The position numbers were made by a program, and so were the translations under genes. A stretch of 64,000 nt of DNA, taken from the NCBI GenBank assembly GCA_964497615.1, contig CAZCEC010000020.1, positions 1 to 64,000 of the forward strand. Reading direction: 5' to 3'. Positions within the stretch are counted from its first letter, which is position 1, and every line of letters starts with the position of its first letter. The notes below the pieces were generated by a model. It saw only the letters and a list, made by a program, of their open reading frames with translations. It was not told the origin of the DNA and did no database searches. Source of the stretch: CAZCEC01 sp964497615 (lineage in GTDB: Bacteria > Chloroflexota > Anaerolineae > Anaerolineales > UBA6663). Positions 9,181-15,110 of the stretch are shown piece by piece.

Positions 9181-10545
9181 TTCAGTCACCCGCTCCTCGG
9201 CCTGCGCCAGGAGCTGCGCGTTCTCGATGGCCTGCGCCGCCTGGCTGGCATACACCTCCAGCATTTCCAGCACCACGTTCTGCGGGGTGTGCGCGTCGCG
9301 CGGCGCGCTGACGGCCAGCAGTCCTTCGATCTCGCCGCGCGTGGCATACAGCGGCACCAGCAGCAGGTCGTCCGGGTGCCACTGGCCCGGCTGGCGCGGT
9401 TCGCCGGCATGGCGCGGCTGGCCCAATTCCAGCGCCCGATACACTTCCGCCGTCTGGGCGTGCGGCACCACGTACACCCGGTTGCTGCGGAACTCCTCGC
9501 GCAGGAACGGCTGCAGCCGCTCCCACGGCGCAGGCTGATCCTGCAACCTCGCAAACATCTCCGGCGAAAGCCCCGCCGCCGCTTCCAGCGCCAGGTGGTT
9601 GGCCTCCGGCGCGAAGACGTGAATCAGCGTGAAGCCAAACCCGGCCGTGTCCTGCATCGCCTGGGCGATGCTCTCCAGGTTCGTCGCCAGCGGGCGGTCC
9701 ACCCGCACCATATTGGGGATTTGCGAAAGCTGCTGAAGCTGGTTGACGCGCTGGCGCAGGCCCTCGCTGCGGCGGGCCTGCTCCTCATAGCGCTGCGCGT
9801 TATTGATGGCGACGGCCGCCTGGGCCGCCAGCACCTGCACAAAGTCGTGGAACTCGCTGTCGAACGCGTTGGGCGACTGGCTGTGCAGATGGATCAGCCC
9901 GATGGCGTTCTCTTCGTGCGTGATGGGCACCAGCAGCGCCGACCGGATGCCCACGTGCGGCGGCGGCTCGCCCTCCGCTTCGAAGTCCTGCACGATGCGG
10001 CTGCGCGCCGTGGAGACGGCCGCGGCCTCCATCGGGTTCAGCCGCACCAGTTCCGCGCCCTCGCCAGTGCGGTGCGCCACCCGGTGCTCGGGGGACGACG
10101 GGTCCAGCAGGAAGCTGCTGCCGCAGTCCGCGCCGGTGACGTGCACCGCCTCGGTGTGCAGCCGCGCCAGGATGCGCGCCGGCTCCAGCGTGTCGCTCAG
10201 CGCCTGGCTGAAGCGCGCCAGCTCCGAGGCCTGCCGGAAGCTCGAGAACCGGCGCGGCTGCCCGCTCCGGTCCCGCTGCGCCAGCCGGATCCCCCAGCCA
10301 ATTGCCAGCCCCAGCAGCAGCCCGCCGATGGCCCCCGTGATGGTCCAGACATTCGCCCGGAAGATGTTGACCGTCAGGGGCACCCCGGCTTCCAGGCACA
10401 GGCAGTCCTGGAATTGCTCCATCAGCGCCCGGTCCAGGGTCACCCCGGCCGCCTGGTCCACCAGGCTGCCGATGGAGCTAAAGGCAAACAGCAAGATAGC
10501 GGCCAGCAGGGCCGTGATATAGCGTTGTGCTCGGTTCTGATTCAA
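1..10545 (-). CDS. Giant membrane-anchored tandem-GAF protein (3' end beyond window)
   Basis: This is a single open frame from the TTG at 10545 to the left edge, at least 3515 residues, with no stop codon. An in-frame TGA lies five codons before the TTG, and GGAG sits 8 bases upstream, so this start is well supported. Residues about 10-29 and 64-87 are membrane helices, with a short loop between them carrying Cys48 and Cys50. The rest is GAF domains: two unlike N-terminal ones, then triplets. Type I domains carry a P-Y-D..FW motif near residues 497, 1031, 1571, 2104 and 2638. Type III domains carry LALYDE-like motifs near 845, 1382, 1920, 2461, 2989 and 3330. A long Ala/Gln/Glu helix, probably a coiled coil, lies near 1500-1540. 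GAF domains bind small molecules or mediate dimerisation in sensors. No kinase, cyclase or phosphatase domain is visible; any output domain must lie beyond the edge. The ligand is unknown. Confidence 0.9.
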   Translation of the reverse strand, partial: MNQNRAQRYITALLAAILLFAFSSIGSLVDQAAGVTLDRALMEQFQDCLCLEAGVPLTVNIFRANVWTITGAIGGLLLGLAIGWGIRLAQRDRSGQPRRFSSFRQASELARFSQALSDTLEPARILARLHTEAVHVTGADCGSSFLLDPSSPEHRVAHRTGEGAELVRLNPMEAAAVSTARSRIVQDFEAEGEPPPHVGIRSALLVPITHEENAIGLIHLHSQSPNAFDSEFHDFVQVLAAQAAVAINNAQRYEEQARRSEGLRQRVNQLQQLSQIPNMVRVDRPLATNLESIAQAMQDTAGFGFTLIHVFAPEANHLALEAAAGLSPEMFARLQDQPAPWERLQPFLREEFRSNRVYVVPHAQTAEVYRALELGQPRHAGEPRQPGQWHPDDLLLVPLYATRGEIEGLLAVSAPRDAHTPQNVVLEMLEVYASQAAQAIENAQLLAQAEERVTESQERAVQLSALTEATGIIAASLRVDEVITLGLDQLRRVLPYDTATFWRRDPSEGRWRVAGARSYQEAIERVIERAERAQPVLFGEIAATRSVMFVADVSRDVRFSAKEASAMRAWMGVPVMTGGQVTGILALEKAEDGFYGAAHVPVALSFANRLAAALENARLHEESVQHAREMEARGQRLALLNRNAGDLNAARDVNTVLRLALQALQEALKPASAAGLLFEPDVPQSTPAILAAVRLPERADAPGLDLEDNPLLKRLADLGAHLLVDADRPAADSPARPEHLAWVGHAINTALFLPLLAENRLLGVMGLGHTAGGRFDSGDVDLAWAVAQQAVMAVQNLRLREKTQEQALINQVARALSRAADRTELYDLLREELGAAAQIQNFTLALYDPSRNLATFPLVMENGAAAGEARAEPRAPTGLVRFIIQNRQAVRLAGDVTAQANALGIPLVLPAHHPVRGRGGPAEAPLAKAYLGVPLLLGERVTGVLVAEDHRPGAAFSDWHERLLAMAATQAAIALDNIQLYEQARQGLTAVQERAQHLEALAEVTIGLASAQRTDEVAAAALEQARRLIPYDRANLWLRAANGRRAPVWRLVSTRGEAGAPAAAAQSFEAGTPLGDILTARRVTLVADTGQDARFGGSSRAWLAAPLTSGDEVVGVLEFAAAEAGGLNAAHLSAAQALTARVSVALENARRFEAGVTQAETLDQQAQGLAFLNRAALALARPQDVEALLGTAAQLAAEAFNAPLAGAVLFATEASDLRAARLPAPGAGERPAADAALSARVLLERLAASPERVTLAELNAIRPVPAEQTEWVGGGAAAALFAPLVSGGELLGVLAVGTRDADRSFSEAERQLAADLAELAAAALDVRVQQEQAQARLAEQSTINQISRALSRTLDLRELLDSIHDQMAAWLGPKTLNLALYDETLNEVSFPLAMKLGQVETTPPRAPVGVLRHVLSERQPLLVRADAADELEALGLNAEALGGAKTYLGVPLAASGKVLGALTLSDPQAVPELTESHARILNALAGQMAMTLDNARRHEQARQALANSRAEAEQAIAAARAQAAQAVNAAQERAYNAEGLAEAFGVVTAAQRVDEVVDRALTQLGRLLPYAGVTYWRRGPGAEQAWVPTATRRADAEEEAEPAPTPLPPALAREVVASRAPVFVPDMSRDERFPGNGSRRAAAWLGVPVIGQAEFVGVLAVEASAPNAYQPSQVSLAQTFALQTGVALENAGQHEASLRRAHDYEARGTVLAGIAAELNSTLDLSALLPLALRLTMQALRAECAGLMVFDRAAAEPHPAEVLAHVQLPPASPGTAAPQVAGNPLLERLRGTQRPLIIEDLAGEKLIRREHVDWAGEEFRSGILLPLVHRGQALGALGLGSPEARPWSPLDMELAQALAAQAAVAVRNAQQHAEVQDRLQEQTVTANIIRALSRAADLRSLTEVLRTRVSAWLSADSLYLALYDEARNELTFPLLIDSGQARETAACTPGGLLRHVLQTRRTLHLSGDIGQQCLDLGIAVSLVTHRPQRWAADAGEALEAQSYLAAPVLLGEKVLGVLAVEANDQAGAFTDRHERILSTIAAQTAVILDNTRLHEETRQALAAVQERVAQLEILTTALSTLAAVLYSDDAVGVALEQFQRVIPYDRAAFWQREAAGGPGRDLRWRLMGARGQAEPADRTTAPEAALQTLFGEIVLGRRVIHVPDTTRDGRFGANAHQVTRSWMGVPLVSKGDVIAVVVLEKIEANAFDASQAAPAQVLANQVTAVLGNARQFEANVQRVVELDERARRLAFLNRFGAELGASLDLSHILRTGVKALAEALGVEHGAAAAFDEQRTTLLALEHYPAEAGAGGPMGQLLLPGNTLLERLQETPAPITVEDLSAADSPARLRPAEWIGGDVRAAMFVPLMHSGRLVGLVGLGQAQPGRRFTPDEMELSMALANQAAAAVHMARQHDRTQQRLAEQATINQITRAFSRAPDVRGLAEVLRQQLDAWIKPERMYLAAYAEDRNEVSFPLAVEAGEVVSVAPRAPAGLVRYLIQQRQAVRLNGEITQQLRDLDIYVTGLGGAVGLEDAAEFTAYLGVPVAAGERVAGALILAGPRRAEAFDESHERILSAVAAQLAAALDTARQHEQALLLTAAAQTRAAQLSELTDATGVIAGAQRSEQVVTLTLDQLQRLIPYDAVQFWRREAGRNGANGSAGGAERWRLAAARGATPNGPEPASPQRGPLAEALSLQGPLVVGDTAQDERFARLGAWMGIPLIHNGEVLGLLALDKGEPGAFTQAMVPLAQAFGKQAAAALANVRLYEESLQRTLELDERTSLLNRVSAAFSSSVEPLSVMQNALRALVDLLRVERGAALVLDESRTATRARAQAYHPPAQTDAGSLSLTGNVVLDQLRESLAPVAADDVSADPVVTPEHTTWIAPGLTAALFLPLVVAGKLTGLLGFGVTEGRRRFTPSELELAMTLANQAAIAVHNARLYQRTQRRMVELATISQSSRAISQTIDLAQLFETVRAQVETSLRADSLYLALYDEARNEVSYPLAIERGQPVEIERRAPDRLISHILATRQSLLLVGDVAQKLAEAGVAPGTEVRAKSYLGVPLVLGTKVRGVLAVEDYQRGYAFSDKHERTLATIAAPIAAAVDGARIYEESAQRALALDARAALLGRLAGELNETLEMVDVLRVTAQVVAETLLADVGGAIALDESPEALLAAASARFPDDDPDLESPVMAGNPLVERLAESLSPLALDDVATDEAARAELTGWLGAEVQSALFLPLVTADRLVGLVAVGRTRAERAFTPGEVDLAMTIASQTSVALANARAQQKLRPRLAELATISRINQVIGQPASLGQLCDTLRMELGAALQAEVMYLALYDEAQNSVSFPLFAEGGQARLAAARPPAGALGLILRERQALRLNGDVPAQLAERGAAHQPVADDLGEPRSLLGVPLALGSRLLGALVVEDHDQAGQFGPSQEFILSTVATPIAVAVENAGLHAERTRTRREMETRGAQLALVGGLAAKLQGMTNPAGILRVVVDELQGTLKAAHAAAGLNVEAP

Positions 10546-10553
10546 CCCGCTAT

Positions 10554-10557
10554 CTCC
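10554..10557 (-). promoter_or_regulatory. Shine-Dalgarno that fixes the TTG start of the giant GAF gene
   Basis: GGAG on the minus strand lies 8 bases before the TTG at 10545. The in-frame TGA just upstream excludes longer forms, and the next ATG would remove the first membrane helix. Confidence 0.65.
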
Positions 10558-10593
10558 AGATCACCGGTTGTGCCCCTCCGAAATGGCGGACCA

Positions 10594-10599
10594 ATTCTA
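10594..10599 (-). promoter_or_regulatory. Candidate extended -10 promoter of the giant GAF gene
   Basis: On the minus strand the sequence TGGTAGAAT contains a TAGAAT -10 hexamer with the TGn extension, about 50 bases before the TTG start. No convincing -35 box is seen at 17 bases, as is common for extended -10 promoters. The same TGG-TA-n-AAT pattern occurs before the epimerase gene at 13481-13486. This is inferred from motif and position only. Confidence 0.4.
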
Positions 10600-10651
10600 C
10601 CACCGAGCCGCCCGGCATCCGCCCGCATCCCCGGCCCGCCTTGCTTTTAAC

Positions 10652-10697
10652 GGCAATGGCCCAGTCCAGCGGATGCCGCGTGACTGGGCCATTTGCC
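10652..10697. terminator. Inverted repeat between the BY-kinase and giant GAF genes, possible terminator
   Basis: AATGGCCCAGTC at 10655-10666 pairs perfectly with GACTGGGCCATT at 10682-10693, with a loop of about 15 bases. GGC/GCC arms extend the stem with one bulged base. It lies about 45 bases after the stop of the BY-kinase gene and before the promoter-like element of the GAF gene. Neither strand has a good U-tract after the stem, so it could also be an mRNA-stabilising hairpin or protein site. Confidence 0.5.
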
Positions 10698-10741
10698 TGA
10701 TGGTTCCGCCTCGGCGCGCCTGGGCCGCGCCGCCCCGCTGG

Positions 10742-12487
10742 CTAGGATTTACCCGGCGTCGCCTTCGGCTTGGACGACCGGCCCAGCCCCAGCCACTTGC
10801 GCAGCCCGCTTGGCCCCTTGCCATTGCCCGACGCCGACGCTTCGTCCTGGTAGTAATAGTAGCTGTAGTAGCTGGAGTAATAGTAGCCGCCGCTGCCGCC
10901 GGCCGACACCCGGTTCACCACCGCGCCCAGGATGCGCGCGCCCACGGCTTGCAGGTTCTCTCGCGCGCGCTGCACGCCCTGGCGGCTGGTGTTCTTCTGG
11001 TCCAGCACCAGGATCACGCCGTCCGCCCAGCGGCTCAGCACCACCGCATCCGTCACCGTCACGCACGGCGGGCTGTCCAGCACCACGATATCGGCCACGC
11101 GGCCCAACTCCTCCAGGAATTGGTGCATGCGGGTCGAGCCTAGCACTTCCGCCGGGTTGGGGGGCAGGGGGCCGCTCGTCACCACCCGCAGCCGCGGCAC
11201 CGTCGTCGCTTGCAGATACGGCTCCAGCGGCCCGCCCTTGCTCAGCCCGGTCGGCTCGGCCCAGCGCCCGCCCACGCTCACCGCCTCCGCCTGCGGCTGG
11301 CTCACCAGCCAGCTCGTCAGCCCCACGCTGTTCTTCAGCGCGAACACCTTGTGCACCACCGGCCGGCGCAGGTCCGCATCCACCAGCACCACCGACATCC
11401 CCGCCTGCGCCAGCACCACGGCCAGGTTGGAGGCCGTCACGCTCTTGCCTTCGGACGGGCCGGCGCTGGTCACCACGATGGTCTTGAGCGGGTTGTCCAG
11501 CGAAGAGAATTGCAGGTTGGTGCGCAGGGCGCGGTACGCCTCAGTCAGCGGCGAGCGCGGCTCGCGCTCCGCAATCAACTGATTGGAGTATCCGTCGCCG
11601 TCAATCTTGCCGATGGCGGCCAGGATGGGGGCGTTCAGCAGCGTCCGCACCTCGGCGGGCGACCGCACCGTGTCGTCCAGGTATTCCAGCAGCAGCACCG
11701 CGCCGATGGACAGGCTTAGGCCAATCGCGATGGCCAGGGTCACGTTCAGGGTCGTGCGCGGGCTCACCGGGAAGCGCGCATCCGGCACCACCGCCGGCTC
11801 GATCACCGTGATGTAGTTCAGCCGGCCGCTCTGCAGCGAGGCCAGCAGTTGGCTGTACGTGGACTGCCACTCATTGATCTGCGATTGCAGGACCGATTGC
11901 TGGGCCTGCGCGTCCTGAATCTGGCGCGCGCTGGTCGCGCCCGCAATCAGCGCGTCCAGCTCTTGCACTCGCGCGTTGCCGTTGCGGATCTTGGTCTCCA
12001 GCTCCGGAAGCTGCGACTGGATAAAGGCCAGCCGCGCCTGCTCCTCCGGCGAGGGCGTGGTGGGGCTTTGCAGGATCAGTTGGCGCGCGATCTCGTCGGC
12101 GATGGCCTTGGCCCGCTCCGGGATGGTGTCGATGACGCTGATGCCCATCAACTGCGTGCCCTGGATGGGGAAGGCCGACACCTGCCCGCGCAGATCGCCC
12201 CAGCCCATGCTCTGGCCCAGCCCCAGCGCCGTCACCGTCGCCTGCAGGATCGGCTCCTTGGTCGCCAACTGCACATACGTCTGCGCCAATTGCTGGCTGG
12301 CGAAGATGTCGCCCGAGTTCGGGTTGGGGTTGTCGATCACCTGGCTGATCATCAGCGTCGTGGTGGTGCGGTAAATCGGCACCGCCAGCATGCTGGCAAT
12401 CAGGCTCGACCCGGCCGCCAGGGTCGTGGCCAGGATAATCAGCCAGATCCACTTGCGGATGATGTTGAAATAATGTAGCAGTTCCAT
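10742..12487 (-). CDS. Wzc-like polysaccharide co-polymerase / BY-family tyrosine kinase
   Basis: The protein has 581 residues and joins a Wzz chain-length domain (membrane helices about 13-36 and 247-268, with a helical, probably coiled-coil, region between) to a cytoplasmic BY-kinase. The kinase motifs are Walker A GPSEGKS at 343-349, Walker A' VVLVDADLRRP at 366-376 and a Walker B ending in LDSPP near 470. A C-terminal cluster of nine tyrosines at 535-546 is the expected autophosphorylation tail. Such proteins control polymer length and export of capsule or exopolysaccharide through cycles of tyrosine phosphorylation. The one-polypeptide form resembles the proteobacterial Wzc layout rather than the split CapA/CapB of Firmicutes. 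It starts 5 bases after the epimerase stop, so the two are probably co-transcribed. Confidence 0.93.
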   Translation of the reverse strand: MELLHYFNIIRKWIWLIILATTLAAGSSLIASMLAVPIYRTTTTLMISQVIDNPNPNSGDIFASQQLAQTYVQLATKEPILQATVTALGLGQSMGWGDLRGQVSAFPIQGTQLMGISVIDTIPERAKAIADEIARQLILQSPTTPSPEEQARLAFIQSQLPELETKIRNGNARVQELDALIAGATSARQIQDAQAQQSVLQSQINEWQSTYSQLLASLQSGRLNYITVIEPAVVPDARFPVSPRTTLNVTLAIAIGLSLSIGAVLLLEYLDDTVRSPAEVRTLLNAPILAAIGKIDGDGYSNQLIAEREPRSPLTEAYRALRTNLQFSSLDNPLKTIVVTSAGPSEGKSVTASNLAVVLAQAGMSVVLVDADLRRPVVHKVFALKNSVGLTSWLVSQPQAEAVSVGGRWAEPTGLSKGGPLEPYLQATTVPRLRVVTSGPLPPNPAEVLGSTRMHQFLEELGRVADIVVLDSPPCVTVTDAVVLSRWADGVILVLDQKNTSRQGVQRARENLQAVGARILGAVVNRVSAGGSGGYYYSSYYSYYYYQDEASASGNGKGPSGLRKWLGLGRSSKPKATPGKS

Positions 12488-12492
12488 GAATG

Positions 12493-13422
12493 CTAGCGGC
12501 TCCGTTCGTGCTCGCGCAGGTGAGCGACCGTCCGCGCCAGCCCCGCGCCCAGGTCAACTTCCGGCCTCCAGCCAAAGTCGGCCCTCGCCCGCTGGCTGTC
12601 CAGGTAAATCCGGGACGTTTCGCCCGACTTGGCTGGCCCGTAAAGGGCAGGCTGCGAGTAGCCAATGATATTGGCAAGCTGTGAAAATAGCAAGGAAACG
12701 CTCGTTCCCACGCCGCAGCCCAGGTTGTAGATGCCCTGGCAGTCGTTTTCCGCCAACTGCACATTTGCCCGCGCGCAGTCCGCCACGTACACAAAGTCGC
12801 GCTCCTGCGCCCCGTCGCCGTTGATGGTCACCGGCTCCCCCTTCAGCATCCGTCCGGTGAAGATCGCCACCACCCCCGCTTCCCCGTGCGGGTTCTGCCG
12901 TGGCCCATATACATTCGGATAGCGCAGCACCGCGAAATCAATCCCGTACAGGTGCCGGTACACGTGCAGGTAGTGTTCCACCACGTGCTTGCTCACCCCA
13001 TATTGGCAGATCGGGTCCACCGGGTGCGCCTCGTCGCACGGCAGGTACACCGGCTCGCCGTACACCGCGCCGCCGGTCGAGATATACACCACCTTGCGCG
13101 TGCCATACTTGCGCGCCAATTCCAGCAGGTTCAGCGACCCGCGCACGTTCACGTCCGCGTCGAAAATCGGGTCGGCCACGCTCTTGCGCACATCCATCTG
13201 CGCCGCGTGGTGGTCCAGAATCTCCGGCCGCTCCGCCCGGAACACATCTTCCAGTTCCGGCGAGCGGATATCCACCTGATAGAAGCGGGCCGCCGGGTTC
13301 AGGTTGCTGGCCCGCCCTGTCGAAAGGTCGTCCACCACCGCCACATCGTGCCCCGCCTCCACAAAGGCATCCACCACGTGCGAGCCGATAAAGCCCGCTC
13401 CGCCCGTCACCAGGATCTTCAT
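12493..13422 (-). CDS. NAD-dependent sugar epimerase (UDP-glucose 4-epimerase-like)
   Basis: This is an extended-SDR enzyme of 309 residues, probably interconverting UDP-sugars at C4 to supply the locus. It has the N-terminal NAD-binding GGAGFIG at 7-13, the Ser/Thr of ISTGG near 115 and the catalytic pair Tyr141/Lys145 in YGVSK. I chose the ATG at 13422 because the Rossmann motif begins right after it and an AGGA lies about 12 bases upstream; an upstream ATG at 13497 would add 25 unrelated residues. Its length and motifs fit GalE or a GlcNAc/glucuronate epimerase, and substrate cannot be read from the sequence. A candidate promoter lies about 60 bases upstream. Confidence 0.9.
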   Translation of the reverse strand: MKILVTGGAGFIGSHVVDAFVEAGHDVAVVDDLSTGRASNLNPAARFYQVDIRSPELEDVFRAERPEILDHHAAQMDVRKSVADPIFDADVNVRGSLNLLELARKYGTRKVVYISTGGAVYGEPVYLPCDEAHPVDPICQYGVSKHVVEHYLHVYRHLYGIDFAVLRYPNVYGPRQNPHGEAGVVAIFTGRMLKGEPVTINGDGAQERDFVYVADCARANVQLAENDCQGIYNLGCGVGTSVSLLFSQLANIIGYSQPALYGPAKSGETSRIYLDSQRARADFGWRPEVDLGAGLARTVAHLREHERSR

Positions 13423-13480
13423 ATACCGTCGCTGTCCTTTCGCTGTCTGGCCGCCCTGCTTGCTCCCCCACCCGCGCGCC

Positions 13481-13486
13481 ATTGTA
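13481..13486 (-). promoter_or_regulatory. Candidate extended -10 promoter of the epimerase/BY-kinase unit
   Basis: The minus strand reads TGGTACAAT, an extended -10 with hexamer TACAAT, about 59 bases before the ATG at 13422. A weak TTAAAG lies 19 bases further upstream. The 179-base gap 13423-13601 is the largest break in the gene run between 10.7 and 62.8 kb, which is where an internal promoter would be expected. Otherwise the gap holds no gene that I can see. Confidence 0.42.
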
Positions 13487-13601
13487 CCAGCATCCACCGC
13501 CGCCTCTTTAACCTAAACGGCCTGGCGGTCCCGGCCTGTCACCCGCCGGCCTCCAGGCCATCGAACCTCGCCCCCCGGCTGCGCCCTGGTGGACACCCGT
13601 C

Positions 13602-15110
13602 CTAATACGCCCCCCGCCCGCTAAACACCACCGGGATCGTCTGCATGATCAACTGCAAATCCAGCCACAGGCTGTAATTGCGGATATAAAACATATCCAG
13701 CCGCACCCGGTCCTCGTACGACACGTCCGACCGGCCCGACACCTGCCACAGCCCCGTCAGCCCTGGCCGCACCGTCAGCAGGTTCATCGCCCACTGGCCA
13801 TACCGTTCCAACTCCGGCGGCGAGATGATGCGCGGCCCCACCAGGCTCATATCGCCCAGCAGCACGTTGTACAACTGCGGCAATTCGTCCAGGCTGTAGC
13901 GCCGCAGGAACAGCCCGATGCGCGTGATGCGCGGGTCGCCCTTGATCTTGTGCGTCGTCGCCAGCTCGTCCACCAGCGCCGGGCTGCCGGCCAGGATCGC
14001 ATCCCCATTCACGTGCATCGTGCGGAACTTCAAGGCGTCGAACTGCCGCCCGCCCAGCCCCATCACCCGCCGCCGGTAGAACACCGGCCCCGGCGAGTCC
14101 AGCTTGATCAGCACCGCAATCACCAGCATTAGCGGCAGCAGCGCGATCACCCCCGCCGTCGTCAGGCTATATTCCAGCACCGCCTTGAAGAACCGGTCCG
14201 ACCGGCTGAGCCGCACCCGGTTGACGCCGATCAGCGGGATGTAGGCCGCCTCCTTCACCTGCAAACCGGTGGTGATCAACTCGAACAGCCCCGACGACAG
14301 CCGCAGGTGCACCTTCGGCGATGTGCCATAGCGCTGGAACACCTGCATGATCGTCTCGCGCGACAGCGCGCTGGTCGCCAGGATGATCTCCTCCACCTCG
14401 TACGCCTTCACCAACTCGTCCAGCCGGTCCAGATCGCCCAGCGTGTACAGGTTGCGGCAGACTCGCGTCCCGGCGGGCGTGTCATCGTCCAGGAAGCCCA
14501 GCACGTTCAGCCCAGAGGTGGGCCACTCCTGCAGCTGCTGCGCCAGCAGGCGGCCTTCCTCGCTCGCGCCGATCATCAGCGTCGGCGCCATCAGGAAGCC
14601 GCGCCGCCGCGCCGCGTAGGCCAGCCGCCGCACCGTAAACCGCCCCACGCACGCCAGCCCAAACGTGAACGCCCACACCAGCCCCACCCAGCCGCGCGCG
14701 ATTATCAGTTCCGTGCCCACAAACTGCGCCATGGCGATCACGATGGTGCCCGTCAGGCTGGCCTGGAACACCCCGGCATACTCGCGCGTGCCGCCCAGCA
14801 GCACCTCCCGGTCATACAGCCGGAAAATCCAGAACAGGATCAGCCACACCGGCGTCAGGATCAGGCTCAACCGCACATACAACAGCACCGGCGGCGTGAA
14901 CCCGCTCTGAAACACCGGCAGCGGAAAATTGAACCGGGTGACATACGCCAGCGCAAAGGCCGCCAGCAGCGCCAGCAGGTCCGTCGCGATCAGCAGGGCG
15001 ATCAGCAGCCGCCACTGCGCGTGCGTGTCCAGCCGCTTGGCGCTGCGGCGGTACTTGAGATACGTAACATGCTCAATGATGGAGTCGAGTTGCCGCGCTG
15101 ACGAGCTCAT
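13602..15110 (-). CDS. Polyprenyl-phosphate sugar-1-phosphate transferase (initiating transferase, WbaP/WcaJ type)
   Basis: This 502-residue membrane enzyme transfers a sugar-1-phosphate from a nucleotide sugar to undecaprenyl phosphate, starting repeat-unit assembly. The N-terminal half has about four membrane helices and a Rossmann-like cytosolic domain. The C-terminal catalytic domain follows another helix and shows the family signatures SPGPVFYRRR, KFRTM, RRYSLDELPQL, SLVGPR and RPGLTGLWQVSGR. The start at 15110 is chosen for its AGGA about 8 bases upstream and overlaps the upstream gene by 38 bases; ATGs further upstream lie deep in that gene. It is the only initiating transferase seen in the window. 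The first sugar is unknown; galactose and glucose are typical of the family. Confidence 0.93.
   Translation of the reverse strand: MSSSARQLDSIIEHVTYLKYRRSAKRLDTHAQWRLLIALLIATDLLALLAAFALAYVTRFNFPLPVFQSGFTPPVLLYVRLSLILTPVWLILFWIFRLYDREVLLGGTREYAGVFQASLTGTIVIAMAQFVGTELIIARGWVGLVWAFTFGLACVGRFTVRRLAYAARRRGFLMAPTLMIGASEEGRLLAQQLQEWPTSGLNVLGFLDDDTPAGTRVCRNLYTLGDLDRLDELVKAYEVEEIILATSALSRETIMQVFQRYGTSPKVHLRLSSGLFELITTGLQVKEAAYIPLIGVNRVRLSRSDRFFKAVLEYSLTTAGVIALLPLMLVIAVLIKLDSPGPVFYRRRVMGLGGRQFDALKFRTMHVNGDAILAGSPALVDELATTHKIKGDPRITRIGLFLRRYSLDELPQLYNVLLGDMSLVGPRIISPPELERYGQWAMNLLTVRPGLTGLWQVSGRSDVSYEDRVRLDMFYIRNYSLWLDLQLIMQTIPVVFSGRGAY

Noticed and set aside
577..10650. Five long plus-strand open frames (577-2214, 2305-4266, 4339-6255, 6307-8853, 9079-10650)
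   Set aside because: Their translations are Arg/Gln/His-rich with no family motif, and they lie antisense to the GAF gene. They are open only because of its high third-position GC.
10865..10895. Tyrosine-codon run in the BY-kinase gene as a microsatellite
   Set aside because: A tyrosine cluster is the functional autophosphorylation tail of this kinase family, and the codons are mixed with Ser.
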